A stretch of DNA of 23,992 nt from AWTP1-13 sp035550075 (GTDB lineage Bacteria > Pseudomonadota > Alphaproteobacteria > Rhizobiales > Hyphomicrobiaceae), in the NCBI GenBank assembly GCA_035550075.1, contig DASZQG010000193.1:1-23992 (forward strand). Reading direction: 5' to 3'. Below the pieces are notes generated by a model. The model searched no databases. It was not told where the DNA came from and worked only from the letters and a program-made list of their open reading frames with translations. The translations under genes were made by a program, and so were the position numbers. Shown one piece after another: positions 15,154 to 23,654 of this stretch. Within the stretch, counting starts at the first letter, position 1, and every line of letters begins with the position of its first letter.

Positions 15154-15161
15154 GCCGAGCG

Positions 15162-16265
15162 TTATTTGCGCGCCAGGACGCCGCCGGGCATCGGGCGCGG
15201 TACGCCAGTCGTGCCCGGAAAGGTGATCGGCCAGCCTTTCAGCGAGCGCACCGCAAGATAGGCCCACGCCTCCGCCTCCACCGCGTCGCCGTTCAGGCCG
15301 GCAGCTTCCGCAGGGATAACGGCGCTCTCTACGTCCGCCGCGACCATGCTCATCAGTGTCCGGTTGCGGCGGCCGCCGCCACAGATCACCCACAGCCGAG
15401 GCTCCTCGGGAAAATGGGCGCGCGCGCGGGCGATGGCGGCAGCGGTGAAGGCCGCGAGCGTCGCCGCGCCGTCGGCGGCCGAGAGGTGGCTTGCCGGCGC
15501 CGACGAGAACGCATCACGGTCGAGCGACTTCGGCGGCGGCCGGCCGAAGTAAGGATTTCGCAGCAGCTCCTTAAGGATCGATTCGTCCACCCGGCCCGCA
15601 GCCGCGAGCTTGCCGCTCTCGTCGAAGGCCTGCCCGGTCCGCGCTGCGACCCAATCATCGAGCAACGCGTTGCCCGGGCCGGTATCGAACGCGATGAGCG
15701 TGCCGTCGCCGCCGATCCAGGTGACATTGGCCACGCCGCCGATGTTGACGATGGCGACTGGCCGGTCTTCAAGCTTGGCGGCCAGAGCACGATGATACAC
15801 CGGAGCCAGCGGTGCACCTTGTCCGCCCGATTCCACATCGTTGGCGCGCAGGTCGTAGACGACATCGATGCCGGTGCGCTGAGCAAGCGCCCGCCCGTCG
15901 CCGATCTGAACGGTGCGCAGACGGTGCGGCTCGTGCAGCACCGTGTGGCCGTGGAAGCCGATCACATCGACGCTGTCCGCTGGAATATTCTTCGTCCGCA
16001 TGAATTCTGCGACGGCGGCGGCATGCCGCCCGGTCAGGTCGCGCTCGACCTCGGCCAGACAGCCGGGGCGCGCCGTCCGGTCGTCCAACCCTGCCGCGTC
16101 CGCTGCCGCGCGTACAAGCAGCGCCCGGAAAGCCGTATCGTAGGGAAAGGTGGCGCAAGGGCCGCGCGCGACGGCGTTTTTACCGTCAGTTTCGATCAGT
16201 GCGACGTCGATGCCATCCATCGACGTGCCGCTCATCAGCCCGATCGCCCGCATCGTCTTTGTCAT
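15162..16265 (-). CDS. anmK: Anhydro-N-acetylmuramic acid kinase
   Basis: AnmK hydrolyses and phosphorylates 1,6-anhydro-MurNAc from murein turnover to MurNAc-6-phosphate, recycling peptidoglycan sugars in the cytoplasm. The 367-residue protein begins RAIGLMSGTSMDGIDVALIETDG, the family's ATP-binding start. It has the FHGHTVLHEP segment at 104-113, VVYDLRANDVESGGQGAPLAPVYHRAL-type substrate contacts, NIGGVANVTW at 174-183 and FDTGPGN at 193-199. A GGGRRNRTLM stretch near 300 supports the kinase fold. The ATG at 16265 is used. It is divergent from tyrS with 103 bases between the starts, a neighbourhood common in proteobacteria. Confidence 0.95.
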   Translation of the reverse strand: MTKTMRAIGLMSGTSMDGIDVALIETDGKNAVARGPCATFPYDTAFRALLVRAAADAAGLDDRTARPGCLAEVERDLTGRHAAAVAEFMRTKNIPADSVDVIGFHGHTVLHEPHRLRTVQIGDGRALAQRTGIDVVYDLRANDVESGGQGAPLAPVYHRALAAKLEDRPVAIVNIGGVANVTWIGGDGTLIAFDTGPGNALLDDWVAARTGQAFDESGKLAAAGRVDESILKELLRNPYFGRPPPKSLDRDAFSSAPASHLSAADGAATLAAFTAAAIARARAHFPEEPRLWVICGGGRRNRTLMSMVAADVESAVIPAEAAGLNGDAVEAEAWAYLAVRSLKGWPITFPGTTGVPRPMPGGVLARK

Positions 16266-16324
16266 GCCGAGTGCCCGAATTTAGCGCTGCACGCCCTCTG
16301 TACTCCCAAAGCGCCTGCGGTGTA

Positions 16325-16351
16325 TGCAGGAGGCCCTTCAGCCCGCCTGCA
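16325..16351 (+). promoter_or_regulatory. Stem-loop in the tyrS leader holding the only strong AGGAGG
   Basis: TGCAGG (16325-16330) pairs with CCTGCA (16346-16351), extended inside by GGC/GCC around a six-base loop. The loop's left arm overlaps AGGAGG (16328-16333). The hairpin ends 17 bases before the tyrS ATG, which has no clear ribosome site of its own. Confidence 0.35.
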
Positions 16352-16368
16352 TCTTGGCGCACGCAACC

Positions 16369-17622
16369 ATGGCCAAATTCAAGTCTGACTTCCTCAACGT
16401 GCTCGATGAACGCGGTTTCGTCCACCAGTGCTCGGATTTTGCCGGACTCGATGCGCTTGCCGGCAAGGGGGCGGTGGTGGCCTACGTCGGATACGACTGC
16501 ACGGCGCCCTCGCTGCACATCGGCCATCTCTACACCACCATGATGCTGCACTGGCTGCAGGCGACGGGCGCCGGCAAGCCGATAGTGCTGATGGGCGGCG
16601 GCACTACGCGCGTGGGCGATCCCTCCGGCAAGGACGAGACGCGGCGCATCCTTCCGATCGAGCAGATCGAGGTCAACAAGGCCAGCATGCAGCGCGCGTT
16701 CGCCAAGTTCCTGAGTTTCGGCACCCGCCGGCACGATGCCATCATGGCCGACAATGCCGAATGGCTGACAAAGCTCAACTACATCGAGATGCTGCGCGAC
16801 GTCGGCCGACACTTCTCCGTCAATCGCATGCTGACCATGGACTCGGTGAAGCTGCGGCTGGAGCGCGACCAGGAACTCTCGTTCATCGAGTTCAACTACA
16901 TGGTGCTGCAGGCCTACGACTTCGTCGAACTGGCGCGCCGCTACGAATGCAACCTGCAGATGGGCGGCTCCGACCAGTGGGGCAACATCGTCACCGGAGT
17001 CGACCTTGGGCGGCGCATGGGCACCCACCAGCTCTACGCCCTCACCTGCCCGCTGCTCACCACCGCCAGCGGCGCCAAGATGGGGAAGACGGCGGCAGGC
17101 GCGGTGTGGCTCAACGAAGAACAGCTCTCCGCCTACGGCTACTGGCAGTTCTGGCGCAACACGGAGGACGCCGACGTCGGCAAGCTACTGAAGATCTACA
17201 CCACGCTGCCGCTCGGCGAGATTGGTAAACTCGCCGCTCTGCAGGGTGCGGAAATTAACGAAGCCAAGAAGGTCCTAGCGACCGAGGCAACCGCCCTCCT
17301 GCACGGCCGGGACAAGGCCGCAACGGCTGCCAAAACGGCCCAGGAGACCTTTGAGCAGGGTACCCTGGCCCAGGGCCTGCCAGCGGTCGAAATCGCCGCC
17401 AGCGAGCTTGCTTCGGGCCTAGGCGTGCTGAGCGCTTTCGTGAAGGCCGGATTGGTCAAATCCAACGGCGAAGCACGCCGCCAAGTGCAAGGCGGAGGCC
17501 TGCGCATTAACGACGTTGCAGTCTCCGACGAGGCCGCAAGGTTAACACCGCAGGACGTGCGCGACGGGGTCATCAAGCTCTCCCTCGGGCGCAAGCGGCA
17601 CGTGCTGCTCAAGGTCGAGTAA
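16369..17622 (+). CDS. tyrS: Tyrosyl-tRNA synthetase
   Basis: TyrS attaches tyrosine to its tRNA in the cytoplasm. From the ATG at 16369 the protein has 417 residues and starts MAKFKSDFLNVLDERGFVHQ, the usual alphaproteobacterial N-terminus; an in-frame ATG at 16324 would add 15 residues without family support. Class I landmarks are the HIGH-type LHIGHL at 49-54, GDPSGKDETR at 83-92, the tyrosine-binding QAYDF at 181-185, QMGGSDQWGNI at 197-207 and the KMSKS-type loop AKMGKTAAGAVWL at 236-248. A C-terminal S4-like RNA-binding domain begins near 350 (LVKSNGEARRQVQGGGLRIND). It converges on the aldo/keto reductase with 9 bases between stops. Confidence 0.97.
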   Translation: MAKFKSDFLNVLDERGFVHQCSDFAGLDALAGKGAVVAYVGYDCTAPSLHIGHLYTTMMLHWLQATGAGKPIVLMGGGTTRVGDPSGKDETRRILPIEQIEVNKASMQRAFAKFLSFGTRRHDAIMADNAEWLTKLNYIEMLRDVGRHFSVNRMLTMDSVKLRLERDQELSFIEFNYMVLQAYDFVELARRYECNLQMGGSDQWGNIVTGVDLGRRMGTHQLYALTCPLLTTASGAKMGKTAAGAVWLNEEQLSAYGYWQFWRNTEDADVGKLLKIYTTLPLGEIGKLAALQGAEINEAKKVLATEATALLHGRDKAATAAKTAQETFEQGTLAQGLPAVEIAASELASGLGVLSAFVKAGLVKSNGEARRQVQGGGLRINDVAVSDEAARLTPQDVRDGVIKLSLGRKRHVLLKVE

Positions 17623-17631
17623 CGCGGCTGT

Positions 17632-18582
17632 TTACGCGGCGCTCGCCGCGTCCAGCGCCCTGATCGCATCCCTATCGAGCTTCAGCCGCGTCGCCGCGAT
17701 CAGGTCGTCGAGCTGCCCCTGGGTTGTGGCGCTGGCGATCGGGGCGGTGATGCTCGGCCGCGCCATCAGCCAGGCCAGCGCGACACTCGCGGGTTTCGAA
17801 TTCGTTCGCGCCGCCACCTCATCGAGCGCGGCCAGGATGCGCACGCCGCGCGGGTTGAGCTTGGACATGGCGCCGCCGGCACGCGGGCTCTTCCCGGCGT
17901 CCCCCTGCGTGCGATATTTGCCAGTGAGGAAGCCGCCGGCCAGCCCGTAATAGGGAATGACGCCGATCTTCTCCTTCAGCACCAGCGGCTCGAGGTCTCT
18001 CTCGTAGTCCGCGCGCTCATAAAGGTTGTAGTGCGGCTGCAGACTTTCATAGCGCGGCAGCCGCTTCGCCTGGCTCACCGCCAGCGCATCCGACAGCCGA
18101 GCGGCAGAAAAGTTGGACGCACCGATCGCCCGCACCTTGCCCTGCTCGATCAGCGTCTGGTACGCGCCCAGCGTTTCCTCCTGCGCCACCGACGAATCGT
18201 CGACGTGCGACTGATAGAGGTCGATGTAGTCGGTTTGCAGCCGCTGCAGCGACGCCTCGCACGACCTGAGGACGTGAGCCCGCGACAGTCCCTTGCCGAA
18301 GCCCGGCATCTCGTTGCCGACCTTGGTGGCGATCACGACCTTGTCGCGGCCACCCCGTGCCTTCAGCCAGCGGCCGATGACGGTCTCCGACTCCCCGCCC
18401 TTGTGTCCGGGGACCCAGCGCGAATAGGTGTCGGCGGTGTCGATCGCATTTAGGCCGGCGGCGACGAAGCGATCGAGCAGCGCAAACGAAGTTGCCTCGT
18501 CCGCCGTCCACCCAAAGACGTTGCCGCCGAGCATGAGCGGCGCAATCGCCAGCCCCGAGTTGCCGAGTGCGCGCATGTCCAT
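17632..18582 (-). CDS. Aldo/keto reductase
   Basis: A 316-residue NADPH-dependent aldo/keto reductase of the YajO/Tas-like group that reduces small aldehydes or ketones; substrate unknown. The start at 18582 (MDMRALGNSGLAIAPLMLGGNVFGWT) fits the family; ATG at 18576 is equally possible, and frame upstream of 18582 runs into the preceding gene. The catalytic tetrad is visible: Asp48 and Tyr53 in AIDTADTYS, Lys87 in ATKVGN, His126 in YQSHVDD. Cofactor-binding residues appear late in PSITAPIASATTQGQLDDL. It lies 29 bases downstream of the OsmC gene on the same strand and is probably co-transcribed, suggesting a shared role in handling peroxides and reactive carbonyls. Confidence 0.9.
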   Translation of the reverse strand: MDMRALGNSGLAIAPLMLGGNVFGWTADEATSFALLDRFVAAGLNAIDTADTYSRWVPGHKGGESETVIGRWLKARGGRDKVVIATKVGNEMPGFGKGLSRAHVLRSCEASLQRLQTDYIDLYQSHVDDSSVAQEETLGAYQTLIEQGKVRAIGASNFSAARLSDALAVSQAKRLPRYESLQPHYNLYERADYERDLEPLVLKEKIGVIPYYGLAGGFLTGKYRTQGDAGKSPRAGGAMSKLNPRGVRILAALDEVAARTNSKPASVALAWLMARPSITAPIASATTQGQLDDLIAATRLKLDRDAIRALDAASAA

Positions 18583-18611
18583 GTGCAGAAAACCTCGGGG
18601 GTTGAGTCCGG

Positions 18612-19043
18612 CTAGGCGAGGTTCCAGTCGAGCGTGATCTCCGCGTTCAGCACCTTGGAGACCGGGCACCCGACCTTGGCGCCGTTGGCGATCTCGCCGA
18701 ACTGCTCGCGCGAGATATTGGGCACCGTCGCCTCCAGCTTCAGCGCGGATTTGGAAATCTTGAACCCCGCTGTATCGGATTCCACTGTCACCGCAGCGGA
18801 GGTGGCGATGCGTGTGGGCGTGAAACCGGCCCTACCCAGCGCAAACGCCAAGGCCATCGAAAAGCACCCGGCGTGGGCCGCGGCGATCAGCTCCTCCGGG
18901 TTCGTGCCCTTCTGGTCGCCAAAGCGCGTGTCCGCGCGATACGGCACCGACGACAATACCTCGCTCGCGGTCGTCAGGGTGCCCTTGCCGTCCTTCCCGG
19001 TCCCCTGCCATTCGGCGCGCGCAGTCCTGGTGAAGCTGGCCAT
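18612..19043 (-). CDS. OsmC-family organic hydroperoxide peroxidase
   Basis: OsmC/Ohr proteins are thiol peroxidases that reduce organic hydroperoxides in the cytoplasm. The 143-residue product has both redox cysteines, Cys60 in AAHAGCFSMAL and Cys126 in KVGCPVSKVLNAEITLDW. It begins RTARAEWQGTGKDGKGTLTT with GTNPEELIAAAHAGC, more like OsmC than Ohr. AGGAG lies eight bases before the ATG at 19043 but only two before that at 19049, so 19043 is preferred. It leads a two-gene unit with the aldo/keto reductase. A candidate promoter lies at 19104-19133. Confidence 0.92.
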   Translation of the reverse strand: MASFTRTARAEWQGTGKDGKGTLTTASEVLSSVPYRADTRFGDQKGTNPEELIAAAHAGCFSMALAFALGRAGFTPTRIATSAAVTVESDTAGFKISKSALKLEATVPNISREQFGEIANGAKVGCPVSKVLNAEITLDWNLA

Positions 19044-19103
19044 GTCCATAACTCCTTTTGCAAACTACAGAGGCACGCCCGCGACGGGGCTGTACGATCG
19101 CAC

Positions 19104-19133
19104 ATATCTCGGCTGAAGCGCGCAGCCGTTCAA
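19104..19133 (-). promoter_or_regulatory. Candidate promoter of the osmC-reductase unit
   Basis: On the minus strand TTGAAC (19128-19133) and AGATAT (19104-19109) are 18 bases apart, ending about 60 bases upstream of the OsmC ATG. No OhrR-type palindrome was recognised in this 143-base gap. Confidence 0.3.
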
Positions 19134-19186
19134 GGGCAAAACGAGGTGGCTTGCAAGGGATGACCGGCGTGGGGTCGCCGAACGCC

Positions 19187-22100
19187 CTATTTCTCGCGCA
19201 CGATGCCGGAGTCGCTGGTGGCCGACCAGCCGCTGCCCACCGACGGCTCCGCCGTTGCGTCCTTGTCGCCGGTCCTCTTCGCTGTCGCCGACGGGCGCGA
19301 GGACGAGCTGCGCCGCGCCGGCGGCTTGGTCTCGCGCGGCTGGACCCGCGGATTATCGGGGGTCATCTGCATGAATTCGCGGGTGATGCCGGGAGTGAAC
19401 AGCGCGAACGGATTGACGTTGACCTGCGGTTTACGCAACGAGCCGTGGATCGAGTAGGTGATCGCAAACATCCCCTCCCCGCGCGGCGTGAACAGCGGGA
19501 TCGGCGGGATGATCTTCTGCAGACCGGCCATAGGCGTGAACCCGCCTCCCACGTCCAGCACCTCGGCGGCGACGTCGACCTTGCCGCGCATGGTGATGCT
19601 GATCAGCGGCCCGTCGATGCGGGCATCGTCCATCACGAATTGGCCGTGTCCAACAGAGAAGGGCACGCGCATGGTGTCAAAATCGAAGCGCTCGCGGGTG
19701 ATGCTCTTCACCTGGGTCTTGCCGCCCTGGGTGCCGGCATTCTGCAACACCTCGTCGAAGATCGGGTCACCGAGCACGTAGAATTTCTTGACCCACATAT
19801 TGCCGACGCGCTCGGCGGGGCCCTGGCCGTCGAGGTTCACCTCGAGCTTCATGGTGCCGCCGAAGGCGTTCGGGTAGAAGCCGACCAGCTTGAACAGCTT
19901 GCCGGCATCCGTCGCCTCCGCGCGCAGCCGGCGCGGCTGGCCCGGCTCCGGCCGCAGCACGGCGGCAAACTGCTCACCACCGTCGAGCGTGCCGCGCACG
20001 TCGAGCGCGACCATCTTGTCGGAGCGCTTCTGGAACGACATGCGCACCTTCTGCAGGCTGGTGTCGGAGTAGCCGAGCACGGTGCCGATTTCGGCATGCA
20101 GGTTGAGGCCCGGCTTGACCTTCTCCGGCTTTTCGTGGACGTCGACGAAGAACGATCGGAAAAGGTCGCGGCCATCGAAGGTCGGACCTTCCGCGGTCAC
20201 GTCCCAGATGTCGCCGGGGCCCATCTTTCCTTGCGCCTTCAGGCGCGACACGGTGTTGAGCGTGAACTGCGGGAAGCGGAATTCGCGCACACGATGATCC
20301 GCACCCACGCCCATCCAGCCTTCAATGGCAACGTTCTCCCCGACTAGGGTGACGTTGTGCAGCTCCGTGGGATAGGTGGTGCCCTTGGCAACGTCGAACT
20401 CGAACGTGCTCGGCCGCCCCTTAGGCTTGCGCCAGGCAATGCTGTCGAGAGAGAGCTCCGCGTCGGCAAGGTCGGCGCGGACGTGCACCTGCTGCTTGCC
20501 CTTCGCTCCCGGCGTGGCCGTAATCTGAAGGTCGACGCTACCGTGGACGATGTCGTTGATGTCGAGACCGAGATGCGTGCGGTCGGCGTCACTCAGCCGG
20601 GCGGCGATCACCAGCGGCGGCTGCCGCTCGGCCGGGGCGCCGTAGATATGCTGCCAGCTCGCCTTGGCCAGCACGCCTTTGACTTTGAGGTCGCCCTTCA
20701 CGTCGACGGCAGCCGGCGCGAGGTCGATCACGAAGTTGGCGTTCTGCACATCATAAGGACCGATGGCCTGACTGGCTTTGCCGTCGATCACGCGCAGGTT
20801 GCCTTCGACCTTCACATTGGCGAGATCGACATTGTCGGCCAGCGGCACATCGATGTTGAGCTGGCCATCGAGACGGCCCTCGACATTGGCCGGCACGAAT
20901 CCCGTGTTGTGCAGGGCACGCAACGGCTCGCGATCGAGGAGCTCCAGCACCTGCGACAGCGGCCCCTGCGTGCGCAGCGCGAGATGGCCGGTGCGGGGCA
21001 TCGGCTGGTCAAGGTCGACGGAAAACATACCTTTGACGCCAAGGCGATGGCCGTCGCTGCTAGCCAAAAACGCGTCGGGCGCGGTCACCTCCAGCGCTTT
21101 CCCTTCCAGGCGCACCAGAACACGTGGAGCCTGCAACGCCGGCCACCCCTGTGCCAGTGCGAGGTGCACATTGGCCCCTTCCAGGGTGAGTGAGACTCGG
21201 CCTGACTCCTGGCTGGGTACCCAATCGGTGCCGGTCGCGCCCGCTCCAGAGACCAGCTTGAAGGCACCACCCTTCAGCGTGCCTGCGGTGAGCCGCTGCG
21301 CGAGCCACGCCCGTGTCCCCGGCGCCAGTGCGGACGGCCAGAGCGCCTTGAAGACGGTGAAGGGCATGGTTCCGATCCGACCATCGAGACGGCCCTTCAT
21401 TCCCGGGTGGCCGAGGTCGGACACATCGCCGTCGGCCGTGACCTCGCCGCCGCCGGCGCGCATCAGGAACTGGCTGAGCACGGCGCGCCCGCGCTGGGGC
21501 GCCAGGAAGCCGCGTGCCGACATTTGCTCGATGGGAAGGCGCGGCAGCAGCGGCGGCTCTGCGCCAATCCAGCCGTCGGTCGACTTGATCTGGAAGACCC
21601 AGCCGGGACCTTCCGGCCCCTGCGCTGAATGAACAATACTACCGGCGAATTCAACGCGGCTGTCACCCCACCCGAACGCGGACGGCGCGATTTCGAAGCG
21701 CTGAGAAGCGCTGCTGTAGGAGATGGCGATATGGCCGCCCTCCACGTGCATAGGCTTACCGGTTCCCGGCAAGTAAACCTGACCGGGGGCAGCATCGATG
21801 CCGATGGCGCCGCCAAGGATGTCGCCCGCGCTCGACAGGTCGAGCTTGGCTTCCAGCCATATCGGAAGATCGAAGCTCTCCAGGCCGGCGAGTTGCGGCA
21901 GCGACCGCGACAGGCCGCGCGGAACCAAGCCCTGCACGGAGATCGCAAGCTTCAGCGTCTTGGCGTTCTCCACCTCGTAGGTGCGGAAGTCCAAGTCCCA
22001 GGGCCCGGACAAGGATTCGATCTTGGCGCGCCCGGCGATCGAGCTGCGGCTGCGGCGATGGTCGAGATCGATGTTGAGCTCGGGCATGCGCCAGATGCTC

Positions 22101-22864
22101 TTGTGGCCGTCATTGTCGATGATCACGACAGCAGCGCGCATTCCAAGCTCGCGCAGGTAGTAGCCGGCATGGTCGCGACGGCGAGCGCGGGCGGAGGCTT
22201 CCGACAGCATCTTGACGAGGTCGATCCGGCCAAGCCCCGAATCGGTGTCGGCGGCCGCCTGCTCGGGCGGCTTGGCGGGCGAGGCGGGGGCAGCCGGAGC
22301 TGCCTCGATCGGCCCGCGCAGCCCGTTCGCCTCGGCTTGATCCGGCACTGGAGAGAACCGCAGGGAGATGCGGCCGTCCTCCGTGTAGAACAGCAGTACG
22401 CGCGGTGAAATCAGATCGACGCGCTCGGGCACGACGCGGCCGCGCAGCAGCGCCTTGCGGCTGATGGCGATGGCGGCAGTCGGCGTCACGGCCAGCGGCT
22501 CCCCCGCTTCGCTGGTTACGCGGATGTTCTTCAACTCAAATCGCAGCCGGCCGGCTCCGGCGAGCGTCAGCGCGACGTCGTCAATGCGAACCCTGAGGCC
22601 CGAGAACTCCTCGGAGATTGCGGCCTCGATCGGCGCCACCAGAAAGCCGAGCGAGATCGGTCCATGGAGCAGCCGCACGTAAAGCAGCCCAAGCCCCACA
22701 GCGAGCGCGAACACGAGCGCACCGCCGAGTTTGCCCAGCAGCGGCAGCGGTGCCCTAAGCCATCCGGCCGGGGGCTTGCGGCCTGCCCGGCCCGCCGGCG
22801 GACGCCGTCGCGGCGCCGATCGTCCCGACGTTCTGGGATCGCGCTGTCCCCCGGTGGTGGTCAA
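19187..22864 (-). CDS. Large AsmA/YhdP-like protein (DUF3971, AsmA C-terminal region)
   Basis: A protein of about 1,225 residues with one N-terminal membrane helix (LLGKLGGALVFALAVGLGLLYV) and a very long beta-rich periplasmic part. YhdP/AsmA-type proteins span the periplasm and help move phospholipid to the outer membrane. The tail (GDPIFDEVLQNAG, then RVPFSVGHGQFVMDDARIDGPLISITMRGKVD, then FTPMAGLQKIIPPIPLF) is the typical AsmA-like C-terminal region, with a Ser/Arg-rich extension. The start is uncertain: frame is open back to 23383 but would overlap the bactofilin, and no ATG lies between there and the membrane helix. A TTG at 22864 with GAGGGG four bases upstream places a basic, proline-rich cytoplasmic tail before the helix, so I use it. 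Divergent from the bactofilin. Confidence 0.85.
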   Translation of the reverse strand: MTTTGGQRDPRTSGRSAPRRRPPAGRAGRKPPAGWLRAPLPLLGKLGGALVFALAVGLGLLYVRLLHGPISLGFLVAPIEAAISEEFSGLRVRIDDVALTLAGAGRLRFELKNIRVTSEAGEPLAVTPTAAIAISRKALLRGRVVPERVDLISPRVLLFYTEDGRISLRFSPVPDQAEANGLRGPIEAAPAAPASPAKPPEQAAADTDSGLGRIDLVKMLSEASARARRRDHAGYYLRELGMRAAVVIIDNDGHKSIWRMPELNIDLDHRRSRSSIAGRAKIESLSGPWDLDFRTYEVENAKTLKLAISVQGLVPRGLSRSLPQLAGLESFDLPIWLEAKLDLSSAGDILGGAIGIDAAPGQVYLPGTGKPMHVEGGHIAISYSSASQRFEIAPSAFGWGDSRVEFAGSIVHSAQGPEGPGWVFQIKSTDGWIGAEPPLLPRLPIEQMSARGFLAPQRGRAVLSQFLMRAGGGEVTADGDVSDLGHPGMKGRLDGRIGTMPFTVFKALWPSALAPGTRAWLAQRLTAGTLKGGAFKLVSGAGATGTDWVPSQESGRVSLTLEGANVHLALAQGWPALQAPRVLVRLEGKALEVTAPDAFLASSDGHRLGVKGMFSVDLDQPMPRTGHLALRTQGPLSQVLELLDREPLRALHNTGFVPANVEGRLDGQLNIDVPLADNVDLANVKVEGNLRVIDGKASQAIGPYDVQNANFVIDLAPAAVDVKGDLKVKGVLAKASWQHIYGAPAERQPPLVIAARLSDADRTHLGLDINDIVHGSVDLQITATPGAKGKQQVHVRADLADAELSLDSIAWRKPKGRPSTFEFDVAKGTTYPTELHNVTLVGENVAIEGWMGVGADHRVREFRFPQFTLNTVSRLKAQGKMGPGDIWDVTAEGPTFDGRDLFRSFFVDVHEKPEKVKPGLNLHAEIGTVLGYSDTSLQKVRMSFQKRSDKMVALDVRGTLDGGEQFAAVLRPEPGQPRRLRAEATDAGKLFKLVGFYPNAFGGTMKLEVNLDGQGPAERVGNMWVKKFYVLGDPIFDEVLQNAGTQGGKTQVKSITRERFDFDTMRVPFSVGHGQFVMDDARIDGPLISITMRGKVDVAAEVLDVGGGFTPMAGLQKIIPPIPLFTPRGEGMFAITYSIHGSLRKPQVNVNPFALFTPGITREFMQMTPDNPRVQPRETKPPARRSSSSRPSATAKRTGDKDATAEPSVGSGWSATSDSGIVREK

Positions 22865-22961
22865 TTTGCCCCTCGATGCAGCGCTTCCTGCAGCGCGCCG
22901 CGTTCCCCCCCGCAGCACATTGCAGGCCGGCCACCGTGATGCCGATCCGCGGTCTCCCGGT

Positions 22962-23009
22962 CCCACAGAATCGACGCACTGAAGTATTCGGGATACTGAA
23001 TCCTGTGGG
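22962..23009. other. Nested inverted repeats in the AsmA-like/bactofilin intergenic region
   Basis: An outer pair CCCACAG (22962-22968) and CTGTGGG (23003-23009) encloses an inner perfect pair AGTAT/ATACT (22983-22987 and 22993-22997) around TCGGG. The 274-base region is otherwise featureless apart from a purine-rich stretch and the AGGAGGGG at 23094-23101. It could be a regulatory hairpin, an operator or a diverged repeat. Confidence 0.35.
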
Positions 23010-23138
23010 CAAGCAAGAGGTCCAAAAAAAGACCAAAGGAAGGCGCAGGGGACGCAAAGCCGGGCAGCGATGACCGCGTTCGCGTCACGTGCTAGGAGGG
23101 GTGTGGCGAGGCCAGTGAGAAGTGGAGTAGCGGCGTCG

Positions 23139-23630
23139 ATGTTCTCGAAGAAACCCGAAAAGGAGAGGCCCTGGGCCAACGGACCGGCGGGCGGCAGCGC
23201 CGGCGGAACTGCGGGATCGCCGCAAGTAGCCCACTCCAGGCCCCCGGCGCGAGTGCGCGCGGAGCCGCGGGCCAGCGGCCCCTCCGTCATCGGTCCGGAC
23301 CTCACCATTGTCGGTAATCTCGACTGCCGCGGTGAAGTGCAGATCGAAGGCAATGTACAAGGCGATATCCGCGCCGGTCGCATTGTGATCGGCGAGAACG
23401 CTCATGTGGTGGGGGCGCTGATCGCCGAGGAGATCGTGATCCGCGGCAACGTGCAGGGTTCGATCCGCGGCAATCACGTCGCTTTCCAGGCCCCGAGCCG
23501 AGTCGAGGGCGACGTTTTCCACAAGTCTTTGGCCATCGAGCAGGGCGCGTTCTTCGAAGGGAAATCGCGACGCACCGAAAACCCGATGTCGGTACCCCGC
23601 GAGGAGATCATGCCTCCGCCAGCGGCTTGA
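23139..23630 (+). CDS. Bactofilin (polymer-forming cytoskeletal protein)
   Basis: Bactofilins self-assemble into filaments near the inner membrane and organise cell-wall enzymes, stalks or polarity. The 163-residue product from the ATG at 23139 (MFSKKPEKERP) has a disordered Gly/Ala/Pro-rich N-terminus to about residue 47. Next comes a DUF583 beta-helix of short repeats (SVIGPDLTIVGNLDCRGEVQIEGNVQGDI, then GRIVIGENAHVVGALIAEEIVIRGNVQGSI, then SRVEGDVFHKSLAIEQGAFFEGKSRR), and a short proline-ending tail. Frame is open upstream to 23070 and a strong AGGAGGGG lies at 23094-23101, so an earlier GTG start (23103 or 23115) is possible. It converges on the TrmH-family gene, 24 bases apart. Confident family call. 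Confidence 0.93.
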   Translation: MFSKKPEKERPWANGPAGGSAGGTAGSPQVAHSRPPARVRAEPRASGPSVIGPDLTIVGNLDCRGEVQIEGNVQGDIRAGRIVIGENAHVVGALIAEEIVIRGNVQGSIRGNHVAFQAPSRVEGDVFHKSLAIEQGAFFEGKSRRTENPMSVPREEIMPPPAA

Positions 23631-23654
23631 GGCGGGCCGGACGCGGCGCCGGCT

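Noticed and set aside
17635..17650. Perfect inverted repeat CGCGGCG-CT-CGCCGCG at the tyrS/reductase junction as a terminator
   Set aside because: It is mostly inside the last codons of the reductase (Ala-rich) and has no T tail on either strand; GC-rich coding sequence explains it.
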